This document shows, piece after piece, positions 55,218 through 64,000 of a stretch of DNA of 64,000 nucleotides; position 1 is the first letter of the stretch, and each line of letters opens with the position of its first letter. This DNA is from Micropterix aruncella (lineage: Eukaryota; Arthropoda; Insecta; Lepidoptera; Micropterigidae). The translations under genes and the position numbers were made by a program. The stretch is from the NCBI GenBank assembly GCA_944548615.1, contig OX155979.1, positions 14,103,597 through 14,167,596 of the forward strand, read 5' to 3'. Below the pieces are notes generated by a model. That model did no database searches. It had not been told where the DNA came from and saw nothing but the letters and a program-made list of their open reading frames with translations.

Positions 55218-56386
55218 TAAGGTAAGTAACAGCATGAACTTATAATTAGATACATAATTCTTTAAAAAAACATGTTCTTATGCCGATTATAACTTACGCC
55301 GTTCGAAATTATTTGAAAAATATTTTACAAACTAAATTATGAAACCAAAAATAAAATACATCCGTAAATATTTATTAATCAAATGACCGCAAAAGTTGTA
55401 GACTTAACCGCAAACATATAAACTTATACAACATAAATTCAAAATAAGTAAATGGCAATACATATATATTGAGGTTTCGACTACAACGCGCGAGCCCGTC
55501 ACCACAGGACGTTTTAACGATTAGTCGTTCTATCGACCTGCAGTGAGCGTAGAAGACTTTGGACAAACAACCCAACGTCTAGCTACGCCACAACCCGTAA
55601 GAGTCCAACGCCTTACCGCGAGATAGCCAGGTATGTTGCAGATACCCGGCGGCTCGAGACACTCGCGCCCTTACTTCCAATTGTGACCAGATTTCTCCGG
55701 TCTCTCGATTGGTTCCGAGTTCGAGGTCGCTTGCGCGGTCCTCTCCCTTACGAAGCGGTGAAACGGTGTATACCGAATCTATCGCGGACCAAGGCGTCGT
55801 TTGCCCGGCTCTGAACCGGGATCGGATGGCCAATGGTCATTTCAAGAGCAGTCGCCGTAAGGTACGCAACCACCCCCACTCTCTAGGAAACAATGCAGTT
55901 TCCAGACTCCCCCGACTGTTAGTCGGAGTGCACAATCGATTGGCTTGCGCCGCACGGTGCGCAGACCGTCCAGGAGCGCCAGAGGTTTGATTCCCGGGGG
56001 AAACTGGATTCGCCCACCCAGAGTCCTACCCAGGTTCGCACCCCGTGCGTGGAGGCCGTCGGATGGGTGTTGCATACCCGTGAGTATGACCGACCCTGAA
56101 CACATGGGTCATCGTGGCCAACCAATCATGGGCCCGTTAGCTCCCTGGCAATACATATATAAGTTATATTATATTAAATACTTACATATTATAAATCAAT
56201 AATTACTGGCAGTTGTCGCTGCAGCTTCAAGGGCGGTTCGTACTGCCGATTTGAAGCTAATTTTGTTTCTACTATAAATGTCAAGCCCCGTGAATTTATC
56301 ATAATAGGTACGTACGTGGCAATCGGTTAAGCATTGAATTGTGAGTGTAGTTAGAATGTCGTCTCGGGGGCTCGAATAACTGTATG
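55218..56386 (-). pseudogene. 3' end of the 15-kb LINE, second copy, split by B
   Basis: Reverse complement of 18570-19795: it contains the C-terminal coding piece (YNDKFTGLDIYSRNK, FKSAVRTALEAAATT at 56300-56215), the 3' UTR and the CTTACCTTAAAAAAA tail. It lacks the family A insertion of the first copy but has a family B insertion at 55469-56145. About 490 bp of LINE remain. Confidence 0.8.
55469..56145 (+). mobile_element. Family B retroposon, full length, 16-bp duplication
   Basis: From TTGAGGTTTCGACTACAAC to GGGCCCGTTAGCTCCC. It is flanked by TGGCAATACATATATA at 55453-55468 and 56146-56161. The uninterrupted LINE copy reads ATATATGTATTCCCATTAAC at about 18773-18792, the inverse of a single copy of that site, so the empty site is known. 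Confidence 0.92.
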
Positions 56387-56389
56387 GAC

Positions 56390-56842
56390 CATAACTGGAA
56401 TAATCTAGAAGATCGACGCACAACTGGACTTGTCAACTACAAGGGGCAAACCCGTCACGGCGAGAAACGGCTTTGTTTCCTATGGAGATTACTCCGGTTT
56501 CTCGACTGGTTACGAGTTCGAGGTCGCTTTCGCGGTCCTCTCCCTTACGAAGCGGTGAAACGGTTTAAACCGAATCTATCGCGGACCAAGGCATCCTATG
56601 CCCGGCTGTCCACCCGGGATCGGGTAGCCGATGGTCGTTTCAGGAGCAGTCGCCGTAATGTCAGCAACCACCCCCGCTCTATAGGAAACAGTACTGCTTC
56701 CAGACTCCCCCGACTGTTAGTCAGAGTGCACAGTCGATTGGCTAACGCCGCACGGTGCGCAGACCGTCCAGGAGCGCCAGAAGGTTGATTCCCAGGGGAA
56801 ACTAACCATAAGGCCAGAGTCCTACAGGCTCGCACTTAATGC
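56390..56842 (+). mobile_element. Family B variant with a different 5' leader
   Basis: The leader CATAACTGGAATAATCTAG ... GGGCAAACCCGTCACGGCG is shared with 53590-53660. After GAAACGGCTTTGTTTCC the normal B sequence begins at TTACTCCGGTTTCTCG and runs to GAGTCCTACAGGCTCGCAC; the last ~100 bp are missing. The leader joins two distant parts of B, so this looks like an internally deleted subfamily with at least two members. Confidence 0.7.
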
Positions 56843-57120
56843 GACCTGATTCTACACCCTGGGTTGGCTCTCGACGAGGGAACTTCTCAACGGCCAACAG
56901 CACAGACACAAAATTTTGTATATGTATTCAATTACGACAGCCCGTTTTAAGTTTCACCAAGGACTGCGGCACCCAGGGAGGGAACTCCTTAACGGTCAAC
57001 AGCACATACAAACAATTTTGTATACGCCATCAATTATGATGGCGTATACAAAAGTTCTATGTATCACCATGACATGGCTGTTGCCCTTATAAAAAAAAAT
57101 GGAGTCGGTTTTTCTTTTTG
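56843..57120 (-). mobile_element. Element C, partial reverse copy
   Basis: Two diverged units (GGTTGGCTCTCGACGAGGG ... CACCAAGGACTGCGGC, then GGAGGGAACTCCTTAACGG ...) and the terminus AATGGAGTCGGTTTTTC match the tandem units and left end at 3810-4745. TATACGCCATCAATTATGATGGCGTATA at 57024-57050 is a perfect local palindrome. Confidence 0.55.
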
Positions 57121-57138
57121 TCAAAATTTTGTCTATTA

Positions 57139-57180
57139 TTAACCCGTTGAGTATGAGTCAACCAAATCTGGTCGCGAAAC
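57139..57180 (+). mobile_element. TTAA-type element N-like left end
   Basis: TTAACCCGTTGAGTATGAG and CAACCAAATCTGGTCGCG match the left end of 58723-58983. Only about 40 bp are present. Confidence 0.45.
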
Positions 57181-57196
57181 AATTATTTTATTTTTT

Positions 57197-57808
57197 AAGC
57201 TATTGCATAGCTTTTATCGCGGGCCTAGGCCAGCGCGGCGACCGAATGAAGAAATTTCTTAACGAAAATTAAAGATTTTAAACTGATAATTACGTCTAAA
57301 CGAGTACTGCTTACGATTCGAAAAAAATATATGTTAAACAAGAACATTTTCCTAATATTCTTAGCTTTGATTATTTTAGATTTTGTTTATATTACATAGT
57401 GTAATTAATTTGTGAAATTAGGTCTAACCGAACACAAAAACGACTACTACGCAAATACTATCTGGTGTATTATTATAATACCTGCACCATTTTGAAGATA
57501 ATTTAATTATCTATCTTTTTATCTACGATTTTTTTCGAATAATCCGGTTTTTTTGCTTTATCGAATAAAAAATTCGTGCGCGGCACTCTATTGGAAGACG
57601 TTTAAATTATTCCGAATTATTTGCTTCCGCAGCCGCAAATGATTCGGAATAATTTCAACGTTTTCCGATAGAGCGCAGTTATATGATATCAGAAAAAATA
57701 AAATAAATAAATAATTATTATTGCATAAGTTGTTAAAAATGCTATGCAATAGCTTTATAGCTTTATAGCAAATAGCTTTACCGCGGCAGTCCCCGAGTGC
57801 CACAACTA
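57197..57808 (+). mobile_element. Family A (HINE-like), copy A15
   Basis: Full length. A short slip duplication of TATAGCTTTATAGCAAATAGC lies inside the internal subterminal repeat near 57755-57775. The end reads CACAACTA instead of CACACGTA. Confidence 0.85.
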
Positions 57809-58091
57809 TTTTTTTATTTTTATTTTATTAACTAAATGTATATTCTTTATATAAAAAAAACATTTTATAAATTAACATTAATATAGCCATACATTTTAAA
57901 TTAGCAAAAAATATAAAGTACCCATTTAAAAGATAATAATTTTATAACCTTCTTTTTAAGAAAACAGGAAAAAGAAACATTTCTAAATATAAATGTATAA
58001 GTACAATAGGGGAATGGAAATGGAAGGGAGAGATTGTTATAACACTATGTGTAATATACGTTCATAAATGGCCATACATACGTGTACTATT

Positions 58092-58094
<3 letters not shown>
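57809..58094. other. AT-rich spacer
   Basis: Nothing recognised. Confidence 0.4.

Positions 58095-58178
<84 letters not shown>
58095..58178. repeat. (TA)n microsatellite, about 42 units
   Basis: Uninterrupted AT dinucleotides. They lie just beyond the 3' end of a minus-strand LINE remnant and may descend from its tail. Confidence 0.95.
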
Positions 58179-58185
<7 letters not shown>

Positions 58186-58241
58186 GACATACATACACAC
58201 ATAAATATATTGTATATAATAAAGTAATAAGTAAATTTAAA

Positions 58242-58722
58242 TTAATTATCGTTCCTGAGCTTTTCTTCGACTGCGTGAAGAAAAGGCTTCCTGTCCAGAG
58301 AAAAAATGTCAAGGTCATTAAACCTGTTATTAAAAGAGGTGAGTAACCGTATCATAGTAGAGTTGCTGAAGTGGCTTGAATTGCACCTGGGCACATGAAA
58401 CAAACGAGAAACTCGGGTACTTCTGGGGGGCACTCTCGAGGAAATTCGCTCAGTTAAAGCTGGACAGTCTATTAAACCATGAAGGATGTCATATAGGAAA
58501 GACATGTCGTTTATGGTCCGTCTATTATAGAGCAGTGCAACCTTAAAGTAATCCGCTCTTTCCTCATATGTCTCGAAGTTCGTGTGCTCGCGCCAATTTA
58601 GGTATCGCAAGAAACGCTTTTGGACGCACTCAACCTTGTTGACAGATGCAGCATACATCGGTGACCATATAGTGGATCCGAATTCTAAGACACTTCTGAC
58701 ATATGCGTAATACAGTAATTAT
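58242..58722 (-). pseudogene. LINE RT C-terminal remnant, still open
   Basis: The minus frame from about 58720 reads YYAYVRSVLEFGSTIWSPMY, VECVQKRFLRYLNWREH, RRTINDMSFLYDILHGLID and RFNDLDIFSLDRKPFLHAV, ending at 58242. This is the C-terminal third of a jockey-superclade LINE protein, open over 160 codons. 5' truncated at 58722, next to a TTAA-type element. Confidence 0.8.
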
Positions 58723-58983
58723 CCGTTGTGTACGAGTCGACCAAATCTGGTCGCGCGTTTTTTTCACTTCTTTGACGTTCTCATGTTTATTCATAATTAT
58801 CTAATTGTTTTACAAAATGATATTTCAATATTCTATATTCGAAATTTCAATGCAATCATTGTGCAGTTGTTATTTTTATGATTGGTGTAGTAGTTTCGTA
58901 GTTATAGTACTTTAAGTCGATGTCGCCGAAAATCCTGCAAAAGAGACAGATGCATCCATGAAAATACCCATTTACTCCAAGGG
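58723..58983 (+). mobile_element. TTAA-type element N-related MITE (261 bp)
   Basis: It starts CCGTTGTGTACGAGTCGACC after TTAT and ends ATTTACTCCAAGGG before TTAA (58984-58987). The interior (TTTCACTTC, ATTATCTAATTGTTTTACAAAATGA) matches the central part of element N at 30119-30823. It abuts the 5' truncation point of the neighbouring LINE remnant. Confidence 0.6.
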
Positions 58984-59252
58984 TTAATAAGGAAACTCTT
59001 CTTATTATTTCTTGTAAGCGAAGCAACTGCAGAAGTAAGAGTCTGTAACATGCCAGCGATGTCGTCCAACCGTTTGTTTAATTGTTTTAGGTTGCTTTCA
59101 TCGCTCTTTGATTTAATATTAAATTATATCTGGCAACTCCGTTACTAATGCCTATCCCGTCTCGGGAAAATCACTTTGTGTTATGGTGCTCCTAAACGGG
59201 TTACATTTTCGCTGCAATATGTGACTGCAAGACATTTTGTTATTATAGACAA

Positions 59253-60228
59253 TATAAGACTGCCCTTATATTGTCTATAATGGACTATGGCGACTGTGTG
59301 TACGGCCCCTGTCTATATAGGAAGACTGAGCGGAGACTTCAGAGACTGCAAAATGCCTGCGCAAGATTTTGCTTTAGGATTCCTCCACGTCATCATGTGT
59401 CACCATTCCTTGCGAAAGCTTCCATGTTGAATATGAGTAAAAGAAGGCAGCTTCATCTTGCGACCCTCGTACTCAAGGTAGTACGCAATAAACAGCCGCG
59501 ATATCTTTACTCGATTATGACGTGGTCCCGTAACCGGCATGTCCATTCAACACGGGCACGTGAACAACTTGCTATAATACCCAAGCACAAAACTACACAT
59601 TTCCAGTGCAGCTTTTCGTATTATTCTGCGGTTGTATGGAATCGGTTGGGAATGGCTTTGCGATCGAAATCAATTGCAGTATTTAAGGACCACTTTAAAA
59701 GTTTATTATTAAAGGAAGATATTTAGATGTCATAATTTGATTTTATATTAAAATAACTATTGCAATTGGATTATTACTATTGTCTTCGTTTATTTATTAA
59801 TTTGTAACCTGATTATTTAATGTTAAATATTTTGATTTTGATTATTTTTGATTTATTATATGTAGATTATTAAATTTATGTAATTACGTTATTTTCTTTT
59901 AATATCATTTGATGTTAAACATCTTGATTTTGATTATTTCGGTTTGTGTATTTATTTGATTATGATTATTTGGATTGATTTGATTAAGATTTATTTGATT
60001 TGGTTATTTTATTTTAAAAATCATATGCCTATGTATCAATATTAATAGGTGTGTCCTGAAAACCAGGATAAGAGATATCCTGAGGATACCCCTAATTTGC
60101 AGCGTTTGTAGCTTTATTTCATAGTCTTTGTCTATTTATAGTTTTAATTTTTAATCTGTGTTCTTGTTTTTTTTGTATATGTTTTTTATAACAGCTGCAA
60201 ATAAATAAATAAATAAATAAATAAAAAT
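59253..60228 (+). pseudogene. LINE RT C-terminal remnant with 3' UTR and tail
   Basis: Open from about 59253 to TAG at 59724-59726: LILSIMDYGDCVYGPCLYR, LQRLQNACARFCFRIPPR, MLNMSKRRQLHLATL and FSYYSAVVWNRLG, the C-terminal region of a LINE RT. The 3' UTR carries TTTGATT-rich sequence and ends in (AATA)n at 60199-60223. The 5' junction holds a hairpin, TTATAGACAATATAAG and CTTATATTGTCTATAA, separated by 5 bp. Confidence 0.8.
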
Positions 60229-60918
60229 TAATAAATTTTCCCGGCAACATTGCTAGCAATGCCAGCCATATTATGCAATATACGGAAATATTTTTAGTAT
60301 ATCCCAGCCACATGGCCATGTGAGGGACCACCCCTCACTAGACTCCAAGTTATTCGGTGTGAGGTGGTGGTGTCAACTTGCGGGTTATCTCCGTATTAAA
60401 AGTCGATTTTAAGTATATCAGAAGGTGTTTATTGAGAGTTAGATATTGCCCGTTTTCTAACGCTTCTCGAATGGGATATATATGTGCACGCGAATGTAGT
60501 GGCTATCTGCCTGAAGCTACGAGGGTGTATGGAGAAGGATTGTACTTGTGCTCCTAGTATCTCGTACTGGGCACGGCTCAAATCTATGGGAATGCAGACT
60601 GATGCTTCTCGCATCGATAGTGGAAAGGAAGGATAAGGTAACCAAGAAGCCGGAGTACCGAAGTACGCCGTCGCTATCTTGGGGACGTGATCATTCGAGG
60701 AATGATACTTTGGTTGCTTTTTCGCCGGTTTATATAGGCCGAGAAATGATGCAATCCAAAATATTCCGAGTAAAAGTATTGTTTCATCGTGCTGATTCAT
60801 CGCTACACGAGGTAGAATAATAGCTGAATTTGTGTCAGTGCATTTCACTGGAAATCAATGCATTTGTTGATTCCATGTAACTATACTTAAAGGCCGTTAC
60901 AGCCACATATATTTCGGA
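60229..60918. other. Unassigned spacer
   Basis: Open frames occur on both strands at 60430-60850, but neither shows a recognisable motif. GCAACATTGCTAGCAATG near 60243 is a short palindrome similar in wording to the inverted repeats further right. Confidence 0.35.
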
Positions 60919-61398
60919 TGGCCAAAGCAGCTGGCCAGTGTTGCTGGACGATCGCTTCACAATCGAAAATATTGCAATATTGCCCGGCCAACTTTGTTGT
61001 TGTTTCGTTTTGCGCCATAAGTGTAAATACGCATACTGATGCGTATTGTTCCTATTTAGCGATAAGGCCTCACGGGCAGTCTTACGGTCGTAAGCTTAAT
61101 TAGTGGTTTGGAATTATTCAACCCTGGCATGTTGCTCCAGTGGTTAACGAATTGTAACACATTTGTTTGAGCATTAGGTTTGCAAGGCTTTTTGGTACGC
61201 CACAGCAAGGTTCAGGATCGTATGACGTTCTCTTTGCTCCCGTTTTAGCAAGTTCGTCGATTTTTTCATTACCCTAATTATCTATTAACGATGTAAATAA
61301 ATATTTAAATACACTTATACGTGATATAAATTATTTTACGCAATTGTACATAACATATCAGAATAGATAACAATATTTTATAAATCAAAAAAATATAT

Positions 61399-62007
61399 TG
61401 TTGGAGACTCGGTCCAACATACCCACAACAAAAAAGTAATTTCAATAGAATCGAAATCGCAAACACGCTCGAATATACACGAGGCAGCTGCAATTGATTT
61501 CCAACTAAATTCGGCATTTTATGCACAGTCAAATGATGACTATATGTCATTTCTTCTGATCTATACGAATTGACACACTTATTTCTCACCCCACTATCAT
61601 TACACACCACACTATTGCATCATTACACACCATATAAAAAGCAGTACATTCGACACATATTTTATCATTCCCTGGCGGACAGTAACCGCTCATCTACACG
61701 TACTCGCGCTCTTCATCATCTTCGAGTCAACAAACCACGCATAGTATACGCGACGATCATTATCTTCGAATCTATCGCGGCGCTTCACACTTCGGACACA
61801 CAACCACGACTTTACCTCGCGCCCACACTACCTACACACCGGCGAAATATCAAACAAGGCGTTACGAACTGGCAACCTACTACATACCTTCTGATTAAAT
61901 ACTTCAACTTCAACTACGACGACTTTCAATAACGGAGAAAACTTACTGATGAGAGCCACCCTTCGCTCATAATCAATTGGAGTCTAGTGAAGGGTTCCAC
62001 TCTCACA
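61399..62007 (+). mobile_element. Gypsy-type LTR (CsRn1-like), solitary 5' LTR
   Basis: The proposed LTR starts TGTTGGAGACTCGGTCC and ends CTCTCACA, immediately upstream of a primer-binding site. A TATA box (TATAAAA, 61633-61639) about 25-30 bp before CATTCGACACAT would be the promoter. The end is well supported by the adjacent primer site; the start is a guess from the TG rule. No gag or pol follows. Confidence 0.5.
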
Positions 62008-62008
62008 C

Positions 62009-62024
62009 TGGTGACCCCGACGTG
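62009..62024 (+). promoter_or_regulatory. tRNA-Trp primer-binding site of an LTR retrotransposon
   Basis: TGGTGACCCCGACGTG is exactly complementary to the 3' end of tRNA-Trp, the primer used by CsRn1-clade Gypsy elements. It sits one base after a CA-ending LTR. Confidence 0.7.
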
Positions 62025-62231
62025 ATCCACTCTCACAATATGATCAGATGATATGAATACAAATTGAAGATGTCGTGCGCCGTGCCTCGCATCAGAAAGG
62101 GACGCACTTATGGCGCAAAACGAAACAACAACAAAGTTGGCCGGAAAATATTGCAGTATTTTCGATTGCGAAGCGATTGTCCAGCAACATTGGCCAGCAG
62201 CTTTGGCCAGTGTTGCTGGAGTTAACAATAA

Positions 62232-62392
62232 TTACTGGTTACGGGTTCGAGGCCGCTTACTAGGTCCTCTCTGTTACGTAGCAGTGTTTCGGTGTCTACA
62301 GAATCTATCGCGGACCACGCGGTATCGGAGAGCCGATTGGTCGCCTGCTCTATAGGAAACTAACCACCCTGCTCTACTGGAAACAAAGCCAT
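62232..62392 (+). mobile_element. Diverged family B fragment
   Basis: TGGTTACGGGTTCGAGGCCG, then TCTATCGCGGACCACG and GCTCTATAGGAAAC match the central part of B at reduced identity. The termini are missing. Confidence 0.6.
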
Positions 62393-62531
62393 TTGTCACA
62401 TGTATGGAATAATGGTTTAGCCACGATTTCTATTGTTAATCAGTCTGGCTAATTGTTTCTAGTTATTTATTGCATCCACTGTCTACTGATGAATTGTCAG
62501 CTTTTTCAAAACACTTTAAAATACTAATTAA

Positions 62532-63232
62532 GAGGGCCGTGATACCTCTATAATCAATGGTATAATATAACTATAGGTAGGTAGGATTTTCGGAGCCAAA
62601 GAGATACGTCCACCCTTTCGAAGCGCTCGGCGGGGACTAGCTGACTTGAGGCGTGAATCGTATCATAGGCGAGTATCATAACGCGAGAATTAGATTGTTT
62701 TAAAAGACTTTATTGCCAATTTTAATTAATGTCTTGCATTTGTTTTTGAGGAAATGGATTGATATTGAACTAAAGTTTATTTCTGTTGTTTTTATTTTAT
62801 GAACGAGAGTTCTAAAAGGCCAAAATCAAAAGCATTTCTTCGCCCATTTTCAAAAAAAAATTACAAAGTTAAATATTTTTTTTATCAACAATTTTATATG
62901 AAAGTAGTAAAAAGTGATTCACTTATTATATAGAGGACTTTCACAACAATACATTGTATTTTTTTTATACCGTTTAGATGTCAAAACGATTCGTAAATAT
63001 GTTATATTCTAAACCTCTTACAGCAAAAATTCACAAACAGTCGCCGGTTTAAGGTCAATTAATCAAAATTCTATAATAATTTTCAAAAAAGTAGCTCACT
63101 CATTAGACAATAATATAAATGATCTTTTATGTTGTGCAATAAAACTTATAGAAATACAGTATTTTAACCTTAAATTCACGTCTGCAAAATTACGTAAATT
63201 CACGAAATGCGCAAAATTTCGTGTACGGCCTC
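62532..63232. mobile_element. TTAA-flanked TIR element (701 bp)
   Basis: The termini GAGGGCCGTGATAC and GTGTACGGCCTC are imperfect inverses, and both ends are flanked by TTAA (62528-62531 and 63233-63236). There is no coding frame. TTAA duplication suggests a piggyBac- or Kolobok-type non-autonomous element. Confidence 0.55.
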
Positions 63233-63236
63233 TTAA

Positions 63237-63469
63237 AATTACTCCTTTCCTAGTATGCCAACCCCAGGTGTCCCCGAATCTGCCCTGCTGACTCTACCCC
63301 AGCATTCTATGGCCAAAATACTGGCTAATTTTAAAGTATCAGCTTTTACAAAGTTCTTGCACTTTATTGTCGCTGGCTCCCTAGCTAACACTGCTAATAC
63401 CTAGTTTTTGTAAAGTTTTTTCGAAATAAATGAATCGAATTGAATACTTCCCTCACGGTTTTATTTTTT
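63237..63469. other. Unassigned spacer, possible retroposon 3' end
   Basis: It ends TTTCGAAATAAATGAATCGAATTGAATAC, reminiscent of a LINE tail; nothing coding. Confidence 0.35.
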
Positions 63470-63640
63470 ATTTATTTTATTTAAGAATTAATTACTATAA
63501 AACATTGATTAGCTTACAAAAATAACAGGAACCGAATGGCAAAACCTTAACCTTTTCCTTACCTATTTGTTTCTGTCACCCAACTGGGACTAGCCCGTTC
63601 TAGGGTGGACAGTACTCTAATATTACAATCAAGTTTGCTT
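63470..63640 (-). repeat. LINE 3' end repeat L, copy 2
   Basis: The reverse complement of 48505-48670: GAACCGAATGGCAAAACC, TTTCTGTCACCCAACTGG and ACTAGCCCGTTCTAGGGTGG. The (AAAT)n terminus is at 63460-63485 in reversed sense. Confidence 0.65.
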
Positions 63641-64000
63641 GATTGCTTGATTGCTTTCAAATGTACAAGTTTTAGTAAAAAGCTAATAACACTGAATTGC
63701 CCTAATAAAATAAAAAAATAATAATTAAAAAATATTGAAAGATAATATAATAAATAAAATGCAATTCCATTATATAATCGGCATTAGATATAATCTAAAA
63801 TTCGATTAAATAATATAAATAAAGTTATATGTCAGAAAAGAAAGAAACAGTCATTAATATTTAATATATGGTAAGTAATATACGATTTAATATAAAAATA
63901 CCTAGTCAAAAAAGTACAATTCATTGTCAAAGTCAAATAATTTTGGGTAGTTATTTCAATGTTAAAATATACTCAACATACATGTTTAGAAATATGGTAA
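63641..64000. other. AT-rich sequence to the end of the window
   Basis: Nothing recognised. Confidence 0.4.

Larger units (their letters stand above)
60919..62209. mobile_element. Inverted 105-bp repeats enclosing an LTR
   Basis: The left arm 60919-61023 (TGGCCAAAGCAGCTGGCC ... CGCCATAAGTG) is the inverse of the right arm 62105-62209 at roughly 85-90% identity. A Gypsy-type LTR lies between them. The arms may be the termini of a DNA transposon into which the LTR element inserted, or two independent copies of one repeat. Confidence 0.5.

Noticed and set aside
58037..58346. Open frames of Tyr-Ile repeats
   Set aside because: These are translations of the (TA)n microsatellite.
60429..60848. 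139-codon minus-strand open frame
   Set aside because: No motif or repeat relationship recognised; an opposite-strand frame of similar length overlaps it. Coding status cannot be argued from sequence alone.
1..64000. CRISPR arrays, bacterial operons, rRNA and tRNA genes
   Set aside because: No regularly spaced short direct repeats with unique spacers, no dense co-directional gene packing, no rRNA motif and no complete tRNA cloverleaf were seen; the window is eukaryotic repeat-rich DNA.

Overview
The window looks like a gene-poor, AT-rich stretch of an insect genome, most likely a moth or butterfly (Lepidoptera). The basis is the mix of repeats: Helitrons with TCTATACTAATA/TCCTACTAATATTA starts and CAGCTAG ends, jockey-superclade LINE fragments with (AATA)n tails, a Penelope-like element, TTAA-flanked MITEs, and no bacterial-style operons. 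Only one segment looks like host coding sequence: a single exon at 48818-48992 with a signal-peptide-like start and a consensus splice donor. The rest is probably intron or intergenic sequence filled with nested transposable elements. Family names below are my own labels unless a known superfamily is given.

Two high-copy families dominate. Family A (15 copies, about 590 bp) has asymmetric terminal inverted repeats (AAGCTATTGCATAGC at one terminus, its inverse about 30 bp inside the other), a terminal stem-loop and insertion in T-runs, as in Helentron-derived non-autonomous elements (HINE). Family B (about 665-675 bp, about 25 copies or fragments) is strikingly GC-rich, runs from CAACTAGAGTTGTCGACTAC to GGGCCCATTAGCTCCC, has no recognisable protein and no A-tail, yet is flanked by 12-16 bp target-site duplications, so it behaves like a retroposon. 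B has inserted into itself several times, and one B-inside-B composite occurs at two loci with different flanks.

Layout: 1-3.8 kb, two TIR MITEs (P), a 22-bp-TIR element (Q) and two copies of an A/T-rich repeat (S). 3.8-6.6 kb, a minisatellite-bearing element (C) split by B, then the first B composite. 6.9-11 kb, a Helitron, a LINE tail, B, and a broken DUF4817-type transposase. 11.6-13.7 kb, three A copies. 15.2-19.8 kb, the largest retrotransposon, a jockey-superclade LINE with endonuclease and reverse transcriptase, interrupted by A. 20.5-25.9 kb, the second B composite, more B, a Penelope terminal-repeat fragment, a hAT end and A inside a TIR element. 26-33.5 kb, LINE C-terminal remnants, a second Helitron, a TTAA element and a deleted PIF/Harbinger transposon. 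33.8-44.3 kb, A, B, a LINE, a TTAA MITE and a second B-in-B nest. 45-46.5 kb, a 5'-truncated Penelope-like element with inverted terminal repeats and a 13-bp duplication. 46.9-50 kb, LINE remnants and the host exon. 50-57.8 kb, A and B copies and small Helitrons. 58-64 kb, LINE remnants, a (TA)n tract, a CsRn1-type Gypsy LTR with tRNA-Trp primer site, and a TTAA element.

Several insertions are supported by an uninterrupted relative elsewhere in the same window, which fixes their boundaries. No multi-gene functional system was found. The most unusual object is family B and its self-nested composite. All frames, boundaries and duplications were read by eye; nothing was compared with a database.
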